Part shown: piece by piece, positions 9,035 to 18,213 of the stretch | How the letters are laid out: each line of letters begins with the position of its first letter | Position numbering within the stretch: the first letter of the stretch is position 1 | Assembly (NCBI GenBank): GCA_035656635.1 | Contig: DASRSD010000080.1 | Coordinates: 1-54,072 of the forward strand | Source of the DNA: Pirellulales bacterium | GTDB taxonomy: Bacteria > Planctomycetota > Planctomycetia > Pirellulales > JADZDJ01 | Direction of reading: 5' to 3' | Length of the DNA stretch: 54,072 nucleotides | Translations under genes and position numbers: made by a program | The notes under the pieces: model-generated | What the model was told of the DNA's origin: nothing | The model's input: the letters and a program-made list of their open reading frames with translations, nothing else | Database searches by the model: none

Positions 9035-10429
9035 ATGTTCCGAAGGCCTGGGAAACATACTGCAATTGCGAGCGTATTCATGGGCTGCTTGGTCTGGTCG
9101 TCTTGGGCTCAGTGTGCTTCGTCAAAAGGAATCCTCTGGCAAACGAATTTGGAACAGGCAAAGCAGATTGCCGCGCAGACCAATCGCCTTATCTTAGTGC
9201 ACTTTTGGTCGCCTTCGTGTATCGCCTGCAAACAATTGGAAAAAAATGTTTTCTCGCTACCACAGGTGCAGCAGGCTATTCAAGCCCGGTTTGTACCGGT
9301 GAAAGTCAACGCTGACGATTGGCCAACTACGACGAAACAATATGGCATAACTTGCCTCCCGACTGACCTTGTCATTACGCCTAGCGGTCAAATTGTTGGA
9401 CGAATGGTAAGCCCGCCGACTCCTGACGAGTACATGCAAAAGTTGGCGGTTGTTGCAGGCGCTGTGAACTCTGTCGCTGGCGCGCCTGCCACAGCGCCGA
9501 TCGCTGGCGCAAGCCAAGTGGGCAGCTCGATGAATTCAGTAAGTGCATCAGGGTGGGTGCTGGCCAATTCGAGCCTTTCGCCCGGATACACTTCAGGTTC
9601 CGTCGCAGCAACTCTGCCGGCCGGAAATATGCCGGCTGCAGCGCCGAACGCGGCGTGGGGCGCTCCAGCAGCAAATCCAGCGAGTGTATCGATACCCGCC
9701 GTGCCCGCCTATTCTGACAGCCGGTATGCGGAGTACTATCAACATTTTTCGTCATCTTCGAATGGGGTAAACGGAGGTATTCCTGCCGCCAGCACTTCAT
9801 CGGTGTCTGTCAGTCCGTCGATTGTCGCACCGGCGGGCCTTGCTCATCCGGCGTACGCGCCGCCGGCATACTCGCCCCCTACTTATTCGCCACCAACCGT
9901 GCCTCCGACTAATTATCGATCCACCGCTTATGGTCCATCTGCGGCTGCGAGCGCAGCGGCCACTGCACAATCGGCTCCTGTGCCCAATTCCAACATCACG
10001 ACCGCGGCAACGGGCGGACCTTCCTCCAGCCAGGCAACTGCGCAGTTCACCGCTACAGTGCCGCCGTTGGCTTTAGATGGCTACTGTCCCGTGACGCTCG
10101 TAGAACAGCAGCGTTGGCAAGTTGGCGATCGGCGTTGGGGTGTGATTCATCGTGGCCGCACATACTTGTTCACTGGGCCAGAGCAACAAAAAAGATTTCT
10201 TGCAGATCCGGATCGCTACAGTCCCGCAATTTCTGGCCAAGACGTCGTAATGGCTATTGATTATGGCCAAGACGTCAGCGGCAAACGTGCACTGGGCATC
10301 TCATATCAAAACAGGATTTACCTGTTTTCCAACGAGGCCTCGCGACAAATTTTTAGCCAGAACCCCAAGCGTTACGTTGCCGAAGTTCTTCAGGCCGAAA
10401 GCCCAAATTCGACCACGACACTACGTTAA
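9035..10429 (+). CDS. Secreted thioredoxin-fold protein with C-terminal tandem YHS-like units
   Basis: The 464-residue protein has a signal peptide (GKHTAIASVFMGCLVWSSWA), then a thioredoxin-like domain at about 30-150. This carries the redox pair in SPSCIACK (Cys62, Cys65) and the cis-Pro region TCLPTDLVI. Residues about 150-350 are a low-complexity Ala/Pro/Ser linker. The last 110 residues hold two related units. The first is YCPVTLVEQ...GRTYLFTGPEQQKRFLADP; the second is YQNRIYLFSNEASRQIFSQN. Both resemble YHS domains, which can bind metal, though only the first keeps the Cys. Family knowledge suggests a periplasmic thiol or metal role. The substrate is unknown. GGGGGGG precedes the start. 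Confidence 0.8.
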   Translation: MFRRPGKHTAIASVFMGCLVWSSWAQCASSKGILWQTNLEQAKQIAAQTNRLILVHFWSPSCIACKQLEKNVFSLPQVQQAIQARFVPVKVNADDWPTTTKQYGITCLPTDLVITPSGQIVGRMVSPPTPDEYMQKLAVVAGAVNSVAGAPATAPIAGASQVGSSMNSVSASGWVLANSSLSPGYTSGSVAATLPAGNMPAAAPNAAWGAPAANPASVSIPAVPAYSDSRYAEYYQHFSSSSNGVNGGIPAASTSSVSVSPSIVAPAGLAHPAYAPPAYSPPTYSPPTVPPTNYRSTAYGPSAAASAAATAQSAPVPNSNITTAATGGPSSSQATAQFTATVPPLALDGYCPVTLVEQQRWQVGDRRWGVIHRGRTYLFTGPEQQKRFLADPDRYSPAISGQDVVMAIDYGQDVSGKRALGISYQNRIYLFSNEASRQIFSQNPKRYVAEVLQAESPNSTTTLR

Positions 10430-10621
10430 CTGGCCAGCAGGCAAGCACATTGGTTCCGGTTGTATCGTCTGTAATACCGGAAAACTTTCTTCAGCCGGCC
10501 AAGTCTTTGGCGGCAATCAGCGTCGTCTGATTATACTGAAGTCATCCCGCCAGTTCTCGCGGGAGATTGGCCATGTTGGGGCGTACGAGGCATCCCACTT
10601 CTCTTTTCCGAGCGCGAAGCC

Positions 10622-12115
10622 ATGAAGGCCGAACATCGGGTTTCCTGTATGGCAACGGGGATGATGATGAAACTTGATTGGCGGCATTGGTCGGCGGTGG
10701 TCACCGCAACGGTAATTGGATCTTTTTTGACAGGCGTAATGGGATTCTCGTCCGCTGCTGCAGCTCCGGCCGATCAACCCTCCAGCTTGGCTCCGGCGCG
10801 CGAGCAACCTGTTACTCCCAATGCCCCGCCGGCCGATACAGGCACGCGGCCACTTGCCGGGCCGCCGAATCCGTTCAGCGAAACAGCCCCGTCGCTCACC
10901 GCCCCGCAAGCACAAGGTACACCGGGTCCAGGCCGATCTTCGTTGGCGCAACCTGCTCCACTGCAGGGTCCCCTGGGCGCACCAGAAAATAATACTTCTC
11001 AGCCGCCTTCCTCCGGTCCACCAAATCCGTTTGGAGCTCCCACGCCTCAGGCAACAACTCCGTCTGCTCCGGCCGCCGCAGAAGGCGCTGGCCGATCATC
11101 TCTAACTCAACCGGCTCCATTGCAAGGTCCCTCGGGTACTCCGGGCAATACCGAGCCGGCAAAACCGGAATCGCAGGGTCGCATGCCCGGTGCCAATCCG
11201 TTTGAAACCGCGCCTTCTACGGAAACAAAGGCGGAACAACCCAACACGACGCCGTCAACTCCCTCAACGTCTGCAGCGCCCTCAACACCGTCCAAGGAAC
11301 AACATGCGGAAACTCCGTCACCCTCGACCGAACCGTCTTCAGAAGAGACTTACACGCCAGCTCAACAAGCCGTCAAAGCCGGCATCACTTTGCTGCAACA
11401 AGAAAAGTATGACGAGGCACTACAACATTTCGATGAAGCAATAAAATTGGATGCCAGCGAAGGCGCCGCGTATTTCTACAAGGGAGTAGCCTATCGGATG
11501 TTGAATCGGTTTGATGACGCTATCGATGCCTTTACGACAGCCATTGATCTCACCACCGATGATTTGGATGCTCAAGCGGAAAACTATCTACGTCGCGGCA
11601 TCGTTTGGCTGTATAAGGGAGAATACGGAATTGCTTGGCAAGATTTTGACCAGGCTGCAGTGTTTGCTCACGACGAAGATCCCCGTCCTGACTTCTGGAA
11701 AGGATTGGCGCTGGCCCGACAAGGTAAATGGCTGGAAGCGGCAAACTCATACGCGATTGCCCTCGAGCACGACGACCATTACGCACCAGCATTTGTTAAC
11801 CTTGGCCTAACATATCTTGCCCTGAACGAACCAAAAAAATCCATCTACTGCTTCGATCAAGCGGTGCGATTAGATTCGCACAATGCTGCGAATTATTTCA
11901 AGCGCGGCATTGCGCAAGTACGTGCGGATCGGCCGCAAGATGCAGTTGATTCATATACTCAAGCAATTCGCCTGAATCCCAATTATGCCGAAGCATACTT
12001 AAATCGCAGTGTGGCTAATGGCTATTTGGGCAACCAAGAACAAGCAGACAAAGATCGAGCCGCGGCTATCAAAATCAACCCGGATATCGAAAAGCAATTG
12101 ACAAGTACGGGTTAG
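10622..12115 (+). CDS. Secreted Pro/Ser-rich TPR protein
   Basis: The 497-residue protein has an N-terminal membrane or signal segment (WSAVVTATVIGSFLTGVMGF). A proline-rich region (about 45-240) follows, with an imperfect internal duplication GRSSL.QPAPLQGP.G.P. Five or six tetratricopeptide repeats (about 245-490) end the protein, such as GAAYFYKGVAYRMLNRFDDA, PAFVNLGLTYLALNEPKKSI and YFKRGIAQVRADRPQDAV. TPRs bind partner proteins; the partner is unknown. The start is uncertain: later ATGs at 10649 and 10661-10667 sit nearer the signal segment, and the last has GGGG just upstream. It converges on the STN gene across an inverted repeat. Confidence 0.8.
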   Translation: MKAEHRVSCMATGMMMKLDWRHWSAVVTATVIGSFLTGVMGFSSAAAAPADQPSSLAPAREQPVTPNAPPADTGTRPLAGPPNPFSETAPSLTAPQAQGTPGPGRSSLAQPAPLQGPLGAPENNTSQPPSSGPPNPFGAPTPQATTPSAPAAAEGAGRSSLTQPAPLQGPSGTPGNTEPAKPESQGRMPGANPFETAPSTETKAEQPNTTPSTPSTSAAPSTPSKEQHAETPSPSTEPSSEETYTPAQQAVKAGITLLQQEKYDEALQHFDEAIKLDASEGAAYFYKGVAYRMLNRFDDAIDAFTTAIDLTTDDLDAQAENYLRRGIVWLYKGEYGIAWQDFDQAAVFAHDEDPRPDFWKGLALARQGKWLEAANSYAIALEHDDHYAPAFVNLGLTYLALNEPKKSIYCFDQAVRLDSHNAANYFKRGIAQVRADRPQDAVDSYTQAIRLNPNYAEAYLNRSVANGYLGNQEQADKDRAAAIKINPDIEKQLTSTG

Positions 12116-12121
12116 CTTACT

Positions 12122-12255
12122 TGAGGGGACGCCGAGAGGCAGAGGCGCAGAGAAACAGAGAAGCAGGCAGGCAGTGCTGGAATCAACTGCGGAACAGATG
12201 AGGTGCCAGCGCGCTGACTGTAATTGCTTTCCTGCGTCTCTGCCACTCGGCGGTC
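12122..12255. repeat. Inverted repeat of the GAGACACAGAG type, between convergent genes
   Basis: Left arm 12131-12155 (GCCGAGAGGCAGAGGCGCAG...) pairs with right arm 12228-12253 as an imperfect inverted repeat of about 25 bp around 70 nt. It resembles the outer arms of the two longer elements at 42915 and 45625. It lies between the 3' ends of convergent genes and could act as a two-way terminator. Confidence 0.6.
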
Positions 12256-12305
12256 CTGTGGAAAGCCAAAACAATGTCGCTCGCATAAACACTGCGGCAG
12301 TGTTT

Positions 12306-13472
12306 TCACTTGGGCTTTATTTCGAACACGTTATCGTGCTGAACATATTTCAGTCCAACAGGTTCAAGTACTGCGTGCAGTAATTCATCCGCCGAAACCT
12401 GTTTCACGTCTACTTTGACTTTTGTTTCAAGCGAGATTCCTGCAGCCGCAATTGCAGGGCGGTCGAGTTGAATTTCCACGCCCATTTGCTTGGCCAGTGC
12501 TTCTAGTAGTTCGCCAACCGGCAACTCGACTCGCAATGTGTAGACTTTTCGGCCTTCACTTACATTGGAGCGATGTGCTGTGCGCCCGGATAACATATCG
12601 TTGACTGCTTCTTGATCTTCTTGCCGTCCGCGTACCATTAGCTTGCTGCCTATAACTTCGATTTGCGCATCTGCCAACATTTTGATTTGCCGTAATTGAG
12701 CTGCGACTTCCGACACTCCAGAAACCGAATAGCTGCGTTCGATAACTGGCTTTTCTGGCATCGAAACAATCTGCAGTGAAGTTCCATCGGCAGTCGGTTC
12801 ATAGGTAAAATCAAACTGAGCTAGAACGATCGTCAATCGTTGTGGCAGTGTAAGTGGTGGTAAATCTGCTGCAGCCCAAAGATCGGCCGGAATTCGATCA
12901 AGCCCGTTAATTTGTACGCCATTTTCATTGCCTAAGGCTGCTAACAAATCGTGTGGAGCGGAAAGAGCTGGCCACTTCCAAGGTTTAGCTTGTGTCCAGC
13001 GTAATCGCTCGGTTGGGGACAGGCGACTGGCTTCGTCGCTTCGCAGAGCGGCAAGGGTGCGTAGCCGCAAAACCGTCGAGATAGGCCCAAAATAGGCCAC
13101 CGGGCCTAACATCGTGACGCCCATTTGCAGCCGGGACGCAATTCGCCCCAGCGCTTCGAGTAGCGGTACGTCTTCGAAAGCAAGTTCTATTTTCTGATTC
13201 GGGTCAACCCGACGGTCGAGCACTATGGCTATTTTTTGTGTCTTGGAAAGGCTCTCTAAAGCCTTACGAATCGGTAGATTCGACCAGGCAATGCCGACTC
13301 TCTGCGCTAATGCCTGATGCAGCGATCCATCAGTAAGCCAATTGTTTTCTGCTGCCGCAGACTGTGAATTCGCGAATTTAAAGAACCCGCCAGATAGCAT
13401 GCTTGGCAACAAAAGGAACATACACGCTAATAGCGGCATTACCTTGGCCATGAAAGCCCTTCTTGTTCGCAT
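12306..13472 (-). CDS. Secreted STN (secretin/TonB N-terminal) domain protein
   Basis: The 388-residue protein starts MRTRRAFMAKVMPLLACMFL, a signal peptide; a few codons further upstream open only with TTG. After it comes a segment like the STN fold: SNLPIRKALESLSKTQKI, then the turn into PLLEALGRIASRLQ. A second copy of this logic occurs near the end, ELLEALAKQMGVEIQLDRPA followed by DELLHAVLEPVGLKYV. Between them is a region with LPQRLTIVLAQFDFTYEPT and a BON/secretin-like IEVIGSKLMVRGRQEDQEAV. STN domains sit at the periplasmic side of secretins and TonB receptors. No barrel part is present here, so this is a stand-alone form of unknown job. Confidence 0.7.
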   Translation of the reverse strand: MRTRRAFMAKVMPLLACMFLLLPSMLSGGFFKFANSQSAAAENNWLTDGSLHQALAQRVGIAWSNLPIRKALESLSKTQKIAIVLDRRVDPNQKIELAFEDVPLLEALGRIASRLQMGVTMLGPVAYFGPISTVLRLRTLAALRSDEASRLSPTERLRWTQAKPWKWPALSAPHDLLAALGNENGVQINGLDRIPADLWAAADLPPLTLPQRLTIVLAQFDFTYEPTADGTSLQIVSMPEKPVIERSYSVSGVSEVAAQLRQIKMLADAQIEVIGSKLMVRGRQEDQEAVNDMLSGRTAHRSNVSEGRKVYTLRVELPVGELLEALAKQMGVEIQLDRPAIAAAGISLETKVKVDVKQVSADELLHAVLEPVGLKYVQHDNVFEIKPK

Positions 13473-13644
13473 AGACGCCCGGCACAATCGAATGCAAGCG
13501 AGAAAACCGCTTCTGTACCTCGAACAATCTAAAACCTTTTTACCGATTTCTCTCTTTGCCAGTTTAATTCACTGAGGAGCGTAATTACACTGGAGTTCAG
13601 AGCATTGATTTTCGGTCTTCGCGGTTTCTTCCGGCAGGTGCAGA

Positions 13645-14310
13645 ATGGGCGATCCAACCATCCGCCGACCGATTTTAGCCGAGCTTTACGAGCAGTTTCT
13701 TGCCGACCGCGATCAAGCGGCCTTTATTCACCGCGTGGCCGAACGCTATCACGGTGCTACACTAGAACGCTTGGTTTTGCATTCATCACGCTGGGTTAGG
13801 AGAGGCGCGGTCTTAGCCTTGGGGGCAATCGCCGACTTCTCCTCCAATACGGTTTTAGGGCACGCTTTGGTAGATCCTGATCGAGGTGTCAGAATTCTGG
13901 CAGAAACTGCCATTCGAGCTGTTTGGTGCCGTGATGGGTCTTGGAATCAACAACAGGAATTAGCCCGAGTCATTGGACTCAACGCTGCGGAAAAGCATGA
14001 TGCAGCTCGAACTGCCGCCAGCCGACTAATTGAAGATAATCCCAGGCTGGCCGAGTCCTGGAATCAACGGGCGATTGCCAATTTTGCAATCGAAAGGTTT
14101 TTAGAATCGGTTTCCGATTGCCGCCGCACGCTGGATCTTAATCCATTCCATTTTGGCGCTGCAGCCGGCTTAGGACAGTGCCACATGCAGTTGGGTGATC
14201 ATCAGAATGCGCTCGATACTTTTCGGCACGCACTGAAAATTAATCCATCTATGGAAGGTGTGCGCGTCAACGTAACGTATTTGCAAAAACTTCTGGGGAA
14301 GAAACTGTAA
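13645..14310 (+). CDS. HEAT-like and TPR repeat protein
   Basis: The 221-residue protein has no signal peptide and is probably cytoplasmic. The N-terminal half has HEAT-like helices (SSRWVRRGAVLALGAIADFS, DPDRGVRILAETAIRAVW). The C-terminal half has two or three TPR units (LAESWNQRAIANFAIERFLE, FGAAAGLGQCHMQLGDHQNA). AGGTG lies about 5 nt before the ATG. It is divergent from the STN gene (172 nt between starts) and about 250 nt before glpD. It is probably a protein-binding scaffold; the partner is unknown. Confidence 0.75.
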   Translation: MGDPTIRRPILAELYEQFLADRDQAAFIHRVAERYHGATLERLVLHSSRWVRRGAVLALGAIADFSSNTVLGHALVDPDRGVRILAETAIRAVWCRDGSWNQQQELARVIGLNAAEKHDAARTAASRLIEDNPRLAESWNQRAIANFAIERFLESVSDCRRTLDLNPFHFGAAAGLGQCHMQLGDHQNALDTFRHALKINPSMEGVRVNVTYLQKLLGKKL

Positions 14311-14560
14311 TCAAACGCGCGGTGTCCTGCCTAAAAACGCGGACCCGAGTATTCACCGGATATGCTGTCCTACTCTGTGGTGAAATGCCTGTCCGAATGG
14401 CAGTGATAAATGCCGGCGGCTGGTAATCGCTTCGAGTCTATCCGCTTCCGCATTTCACTCCCGTCGAATTAACGCGGACTGGGCTGGATACAGCAACAGA
14501 CCAAGTGGTATCCTGTAACCGCAAAGCAGGAACAACTTCTCAGCCATCTGTTGCACGGTG

Positions 14561-16159
14561 ATGCCCAATCCTGTACTTATTCTCGGCGCTGGCATCAATG
14601 GGGCAGCCCTGGCACGCGAATTGGCGCTGAATGGCGTTGATGTAGTACTCGTCGACATTCATGACATTGCGGCAGGGGCAACGTCTTATTCGTCACGGTT
14701 AATTCATGGCGGTCTACGATACTTAGAATATGGTGATTTCGCTTTGGTCCGCGAATCGCTTGGCGAACGCACACGGTTGCTCCGGTTGGCGCCGCAGTTT
14801 GTGCGGCCGTTGCGGTTGTTCATTCCAGTACAGAATCGATTCGGCGGGTTCATTTCTGCGGCTCGAAAGTTTCTCGGTTTGAAAGGCCGTTTGCATTCCG
14901 GAAATGCGCAGCATCGCGGATTGTGGACCGTACGCTTCGGCTTGTGGCTGTACGATCGTTACGCCCGCGATCCAACTTTGCCGAAGCACAAAACGCATCG
15001 AGCTAACTCCCCGGCGGTTGTTCCGGTCGATCAGGCAACCTTTGGCTGGGTATGTTCATTTTCCGATGCACAAGTAGTTTTCCCAGAGCGATTCACCCTG
15101 GCGCTTTTGAACGATGCGCGGAACATCGCCGCACAAGCGGCAACTAAGTTTCGCGTATTGACGTATCATGAGGCCACATTGGCCGACCATACAGCGACGA
15201 TCCGTCGGAAAGATTCCTTGCAAATCGTGGAACAATTTCAGCCATCGGCAATTGTCAACGCTACCGGAGCGTGGGTCGATCACACGCTCCAATCGCTGAA
15301 AGTTCCCTCCAAGCTATTGATGGGCGGCACCAAGGGAAGCCACTTTGTCACCGGCAACCCTCGTTTGCAACAATTACTCGGCGGCCGCGCCGTGTATACC
15401 GAAGCGGGCGATGGCCGCCCCATTTTTATCCTCCCGTTTGATTTGCCGTTTTTGAATGGCACGCTTGTGGGCACTACGGACGAACCCTTTCAAGGCGATC
15501 CCGCCACCGCGATTGCCACCCAGCCGGAACTGGAATACCTGGTGGCGGCCGTTAACGAAGTATTTCCTCAAGTGCATTTGTCCCTCGACGACATTGATTT
15601 ACATTATGCCGGCATCCGGCCATTGCCTTTCTCCGACGCATCCACACCCGGGGCCATCTCGCGGCGCCACTGGATGGAACCAAACCCGAATTGCGAAGTG
15701 CCACTATATTCCATCATCGGTGGCAAACTTACCACGTGCCGTTCGCTGGCGGAGGAAGCTGCCGGGGAAATTCTCAAGCGATTGGGAATGTCGCACCTGG
15801 CTAATTCCAGCGAGCGACCCATTGTAGAAAGCGAGCCTCTCTTCGCCGTAAGGCGCCCCGGCGACGTTTCCGGGTCGAATCGTCCCCCCGAGAACAACAT
15901 TCCGTTGCTGCACGGAACCCAAATTCCGCTGGACGTTGTCCGAAAAGTCATCCGCGAGGAATGGGTAACGACTTTGGATGACTTGGTTGAACGACGATTG
16001 ATGCTGTTGTACCATCCGCAATTATCGCGGGAGTGCCTGAACCAACTGGCCGATTTGCTCATCGAAGCAGAGTTGCTCACCGTGGCTGAAAAAGCGGATG
16101 TCGGCGCCCGCATTGCGGAACGACTTTTATCACATTTCGGTAAACGAGTGCTGCCGTGA
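14561..16159 (+). CDS. glpD: Aerobic glycerol-3-phosphate dehydrogenase (FAD)
   Basis: GlpD oxidises sn-glycerol-3-phosphate to dihydroxyacetone phosphate and passes electrons to the quinone pool at the membrane. The 532-residue protein has the FAD dinucleotide fold right at its start ([20 protein letters not shown]). The GlpD signature follows ([20 protein letters not shown]), then the substrate region FVTGNPRL...[10 protein letters not shown] and [11 protein letters not shown], and the end [15 protein letters not shown] with a C-terminal helical domain. A GTG directly precedes the ATG and could also start. It overlaps glpK by 4 nt (GTGA), so the two are co-transcribed for glycerol use. Confidence 0.95.
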   Translation: MPNPVLILGAGINGAALARELALNGVDVVLVDIHDIAAGATSYSSRLIHGGLRYLEYGDFALVRESLGERTRLLRLAPQFVRPLRLFIPVQNRFGGFISAARKFLGLKGRLHSGNAQHRGLWTVRFGLWLYDRYARDPTLPKHKTHRANSPAVVPVDQATFGWVCSFSDAQVVFPERFTLALLNDARNIAAQAATKFRVLTYHEATLADHTATIRRKDSLQIVEQFQPSAIVNATGAWVDHTLQSLKVPSKLLMGGTKGSHFVTGNPRLQQLLGGRAVYTEAGDGRPIFILPFDLPFLNGTLVGTTDEPFQGDPATAIATQPELEYLVAAVNEVFPQVHLSLDDIDLHYAGIRPLPFSDASTPGAISRRHWMEPNPNCEVPLYSIIGGKLTTCRSLAEEAAGEILKRLGMSHLANSSERPIVESEPLFAVRRPGDVSGSNRPPENNIPLLHGTQIPLDVVRKVIREEWVTTLDDLVERRLMLLYHPQLSRECLNQLADLLIEAELLTVAEKADVGARIAERLLSHFGKRVLP

Positions 16160-17661
16160 GCCAATCGCACAGCAAAAAGTTCGTCCTGGCGATCGATCAA
16201 GGCACCACCTCCAGCCGGGCAATTCTGTTCGCCCACGATGGTCGGCCGGTTGCCGTCGCGCAGCAAGAGTTTCCACAAATCTTGCCGCAGCCCGGCATTG
16301 TCGAACACGATCCGGAGGCCATTTGGAATTCGCAATTGGCCGTGGCCCGCGAAGTCATCAAAAAAGCAAACTGCGCGGCCGCCGACATCGCCGCGATTGG
16401 CGTCACCAATCAGCGCGAAACGACGATTCTTTGGGAGCGCGATACCGGCCGGCCTGTCAGCAACGCCATTGTTTGGCAAAGCCGTGTGAGCGCACCCATT
16501 TGCGAGCGATTGAAAGCCGACGGCGCGGAACCGCTGGTGCAACAAAAAACTGGTCTCGTCATTGACGCATATTTTTCCGGAACGAAGATCAAACATCTGC
16601 TCGACACCGTCACCGGTTTGCGCCAGCGCGCCGTTGCCGGCGAAGTGCTGTTTGGCACCGTCGATTCGTTCTTGATCTGGCGACTCACCGGCGGCCAGCG
16701 GCACATTACCGACGTGACCAATGCCAGCCGCACCATGTTGTTCAACTTGCACACGCTGTCCTGGGATGACGAGCTGCTCAAATTGCTCGAAGTGCCGCGA
16801 GCCATGCTGCCGGAAGTGCGCTCCAGCAGCGAAGTTTATGGCGAAACTTCCCCCGAGCTCTTTGGCGCGCCCATTCCCATTAGCGGCTGTGCCGGCGATC
16901 AGCAGGCGGCCACGTTTGGCCAGGCGTGCTTTGAGGTCGGGAGCGCCAAAAACACTTACGGCACAGGCTGCTTTATGCTGCTGAACGTGGGGCCCAAGCC
17001 GGTGAGCTCGCGGAATAAACTGCTGACGACCGTAGGTTGGCAAATCGGGGAGAAAACTACTTACTGCCTGGAAGGTTCCGTGTTTGTGGCCGGGGCGGTT
17101 GTCCAATGGCTCCGCGATGGACTGAAAATCATCAAAACCAGTGCGGAAGTCGAACCTCTGGCTGCTAGCGTGCCTGATGCCGGCGGCGTCGTGTTCGTGC
17201 CGGCGTTTGTGGGGTTGGGTGCGCCACATTGGGATCCCTATTCCCGCGGCGCTATTTTTGGGATGACCCGCGGCACCACGGCGGGGCATATCGCTAGGGC
17301 GGCACTGGAATCGATGGCCTTTCAATCCGCTGAAGTGTTGCACGCCATGGAACAAGATGCTGGCATTAAGCTCGGGAAGCTGAAAGTCGACGGCGGGGCG
17401 AGTGTGAACAATGCCCTCATGCAATTCCAGGCCGATCTGCTGGATGTCCAGGTTGTTCGGCCCGTCGTGGCGGAAACGACGGCCTTGGGAGCCGCTTATT
17501 TGGCCGGATTGGCGGTCGGGTTCTGGAAAAACTTGGACGACGTGGCTCGCAACTGGGCGCTGGACCGTTGCTTTGAACCGGCGATGTCGCAAGACCAACG
17601 CGCCGGCCGCCAGGCAATGTGGCGACGGGCAGTCGAGCGAAGCTTGCATTGGGACGAGTGA
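16156..17661 (+). CDS. glpK: Glycerol kinase
   Basis: GlpK phosphorylates glycerol with ATP to glycerol-3-phosphate, the substrate of GlpD next door. The 501-residue protein shows FGGY-family motifs: [17 protein letters not shown] at the start, [17 protein letters not shown], the substrate motif [19 protein letters not shown], and the C-terminal ATP-site signature [20 protein letters not shown]. The start is a GTG overlapping the TGA of glpD, typical of translational coupling. No glpF transporter or regulator gene is adjacent. Confidence 0.97.
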   Translation: MSQSHSKKFVLAIDQGTTSSRAILFAHDGRPVAVAQQEFPQILPQPGIVEHDPEAIWNSQLAVAREVIKKANCAAADIAAIGVTNQRETTILWERDTGRPVSNAIVWQSRVSAPICERLKADGAEPLVQQKTGLVIDAYFSGTKIKHLLDTVTGLRQRAVAGEVLFGTVDSFLIWRLTGGQRHITDVTNASRTMLFNLHTLSWDDELLKLLEVPRAMLPEVRSSSEVYGETSPELFGAPIPISGCAGDQQAATFGQACFEVGSAKNTYGTGCFMLLNVGPKPVSSRNKLLTTVGWQIGEKTTYCLEGSVFVAGAVVQWLRDGLKIIKTSAEVEPLAASVPDAGGVVFVPAFVGLGAPHWDPYSRGAIFGMTRGTTAGHIARAALESMAFQSAEVLHAMEQDAGIKLGKLKVDGGASVNNALMQFQADLLDVQVVRPVVAETTALGAAYLAGLAVGFWKNLDDVARNWALDRCFEPAMSQDQRAGRQAMWRRAVERSLHWDE

Positions 17662-18213
17662 ATGAAGCTGCCTGCGAAAGGCAAGCGTAGATCGGCTTTC
17701 CAAGTTTCGCCAGTTTGCCGAGTCTTCCACGCAATTTCTCGCGCGCGGATTTAATTTCAAATTTTTCGCGAACTTGATTCATAAACATCGCAGCTTTCGA
17801 TAATTGCCTACTCTGTCGCTACGTGCATTCAATTTGCTTTTCTCTTTTAGCAGCGCAACGCAAATTGACGGTGAAATCTTACGTCCACTAGTCGCATTGA
17901 ATGTGAATGTGAAAATTCTGCACAGTATAGCAAAACATTGTTCTGGCCCGGGGGCTTGAGAGGCTGTTTTTCGGTTGTTAGCCTCCATCGAACAAACGGG
18001 CAGTTTGCGAAGAGTTTTACGGCTGACCGTTACCGCCAGTTTTGGATCCCACCGGTTTTGATTCCCACCCTGACTCGCCGCCGGCTTGCTTTCGAGCAAA
18101 GTGGAGCTATCGGCCAACCACCAACCGTTTTTCCGTCGCCGACCGTGCCAGGAAGCAGCCGCCCCGGCTGCCCCGGTTGGCAGTTTGTTGTTCGTTAGTA
18201 AGGAGGCGTAATC
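17662..18213. other. Intergenic region
   Basis: This 552-nt stretch separates glpK from the heme-motif protein. Open frames crossing it on the minus strand are the antisense shadow of the next gene. AAGGAGG at 18199-18205 is the strong ribosome-binding site of the following CDS. No other signal was recognised. Confidence 0.4.

Noticed and set aside
15604-17760. A 718-codon minus-strand ORF opposite glpD-glpK
   Set aside because: It is antisense to two clear enzyme genes and its sequence (His/Arg/Gln-rich, no motif) is what the complement of GC-biased codons gives.
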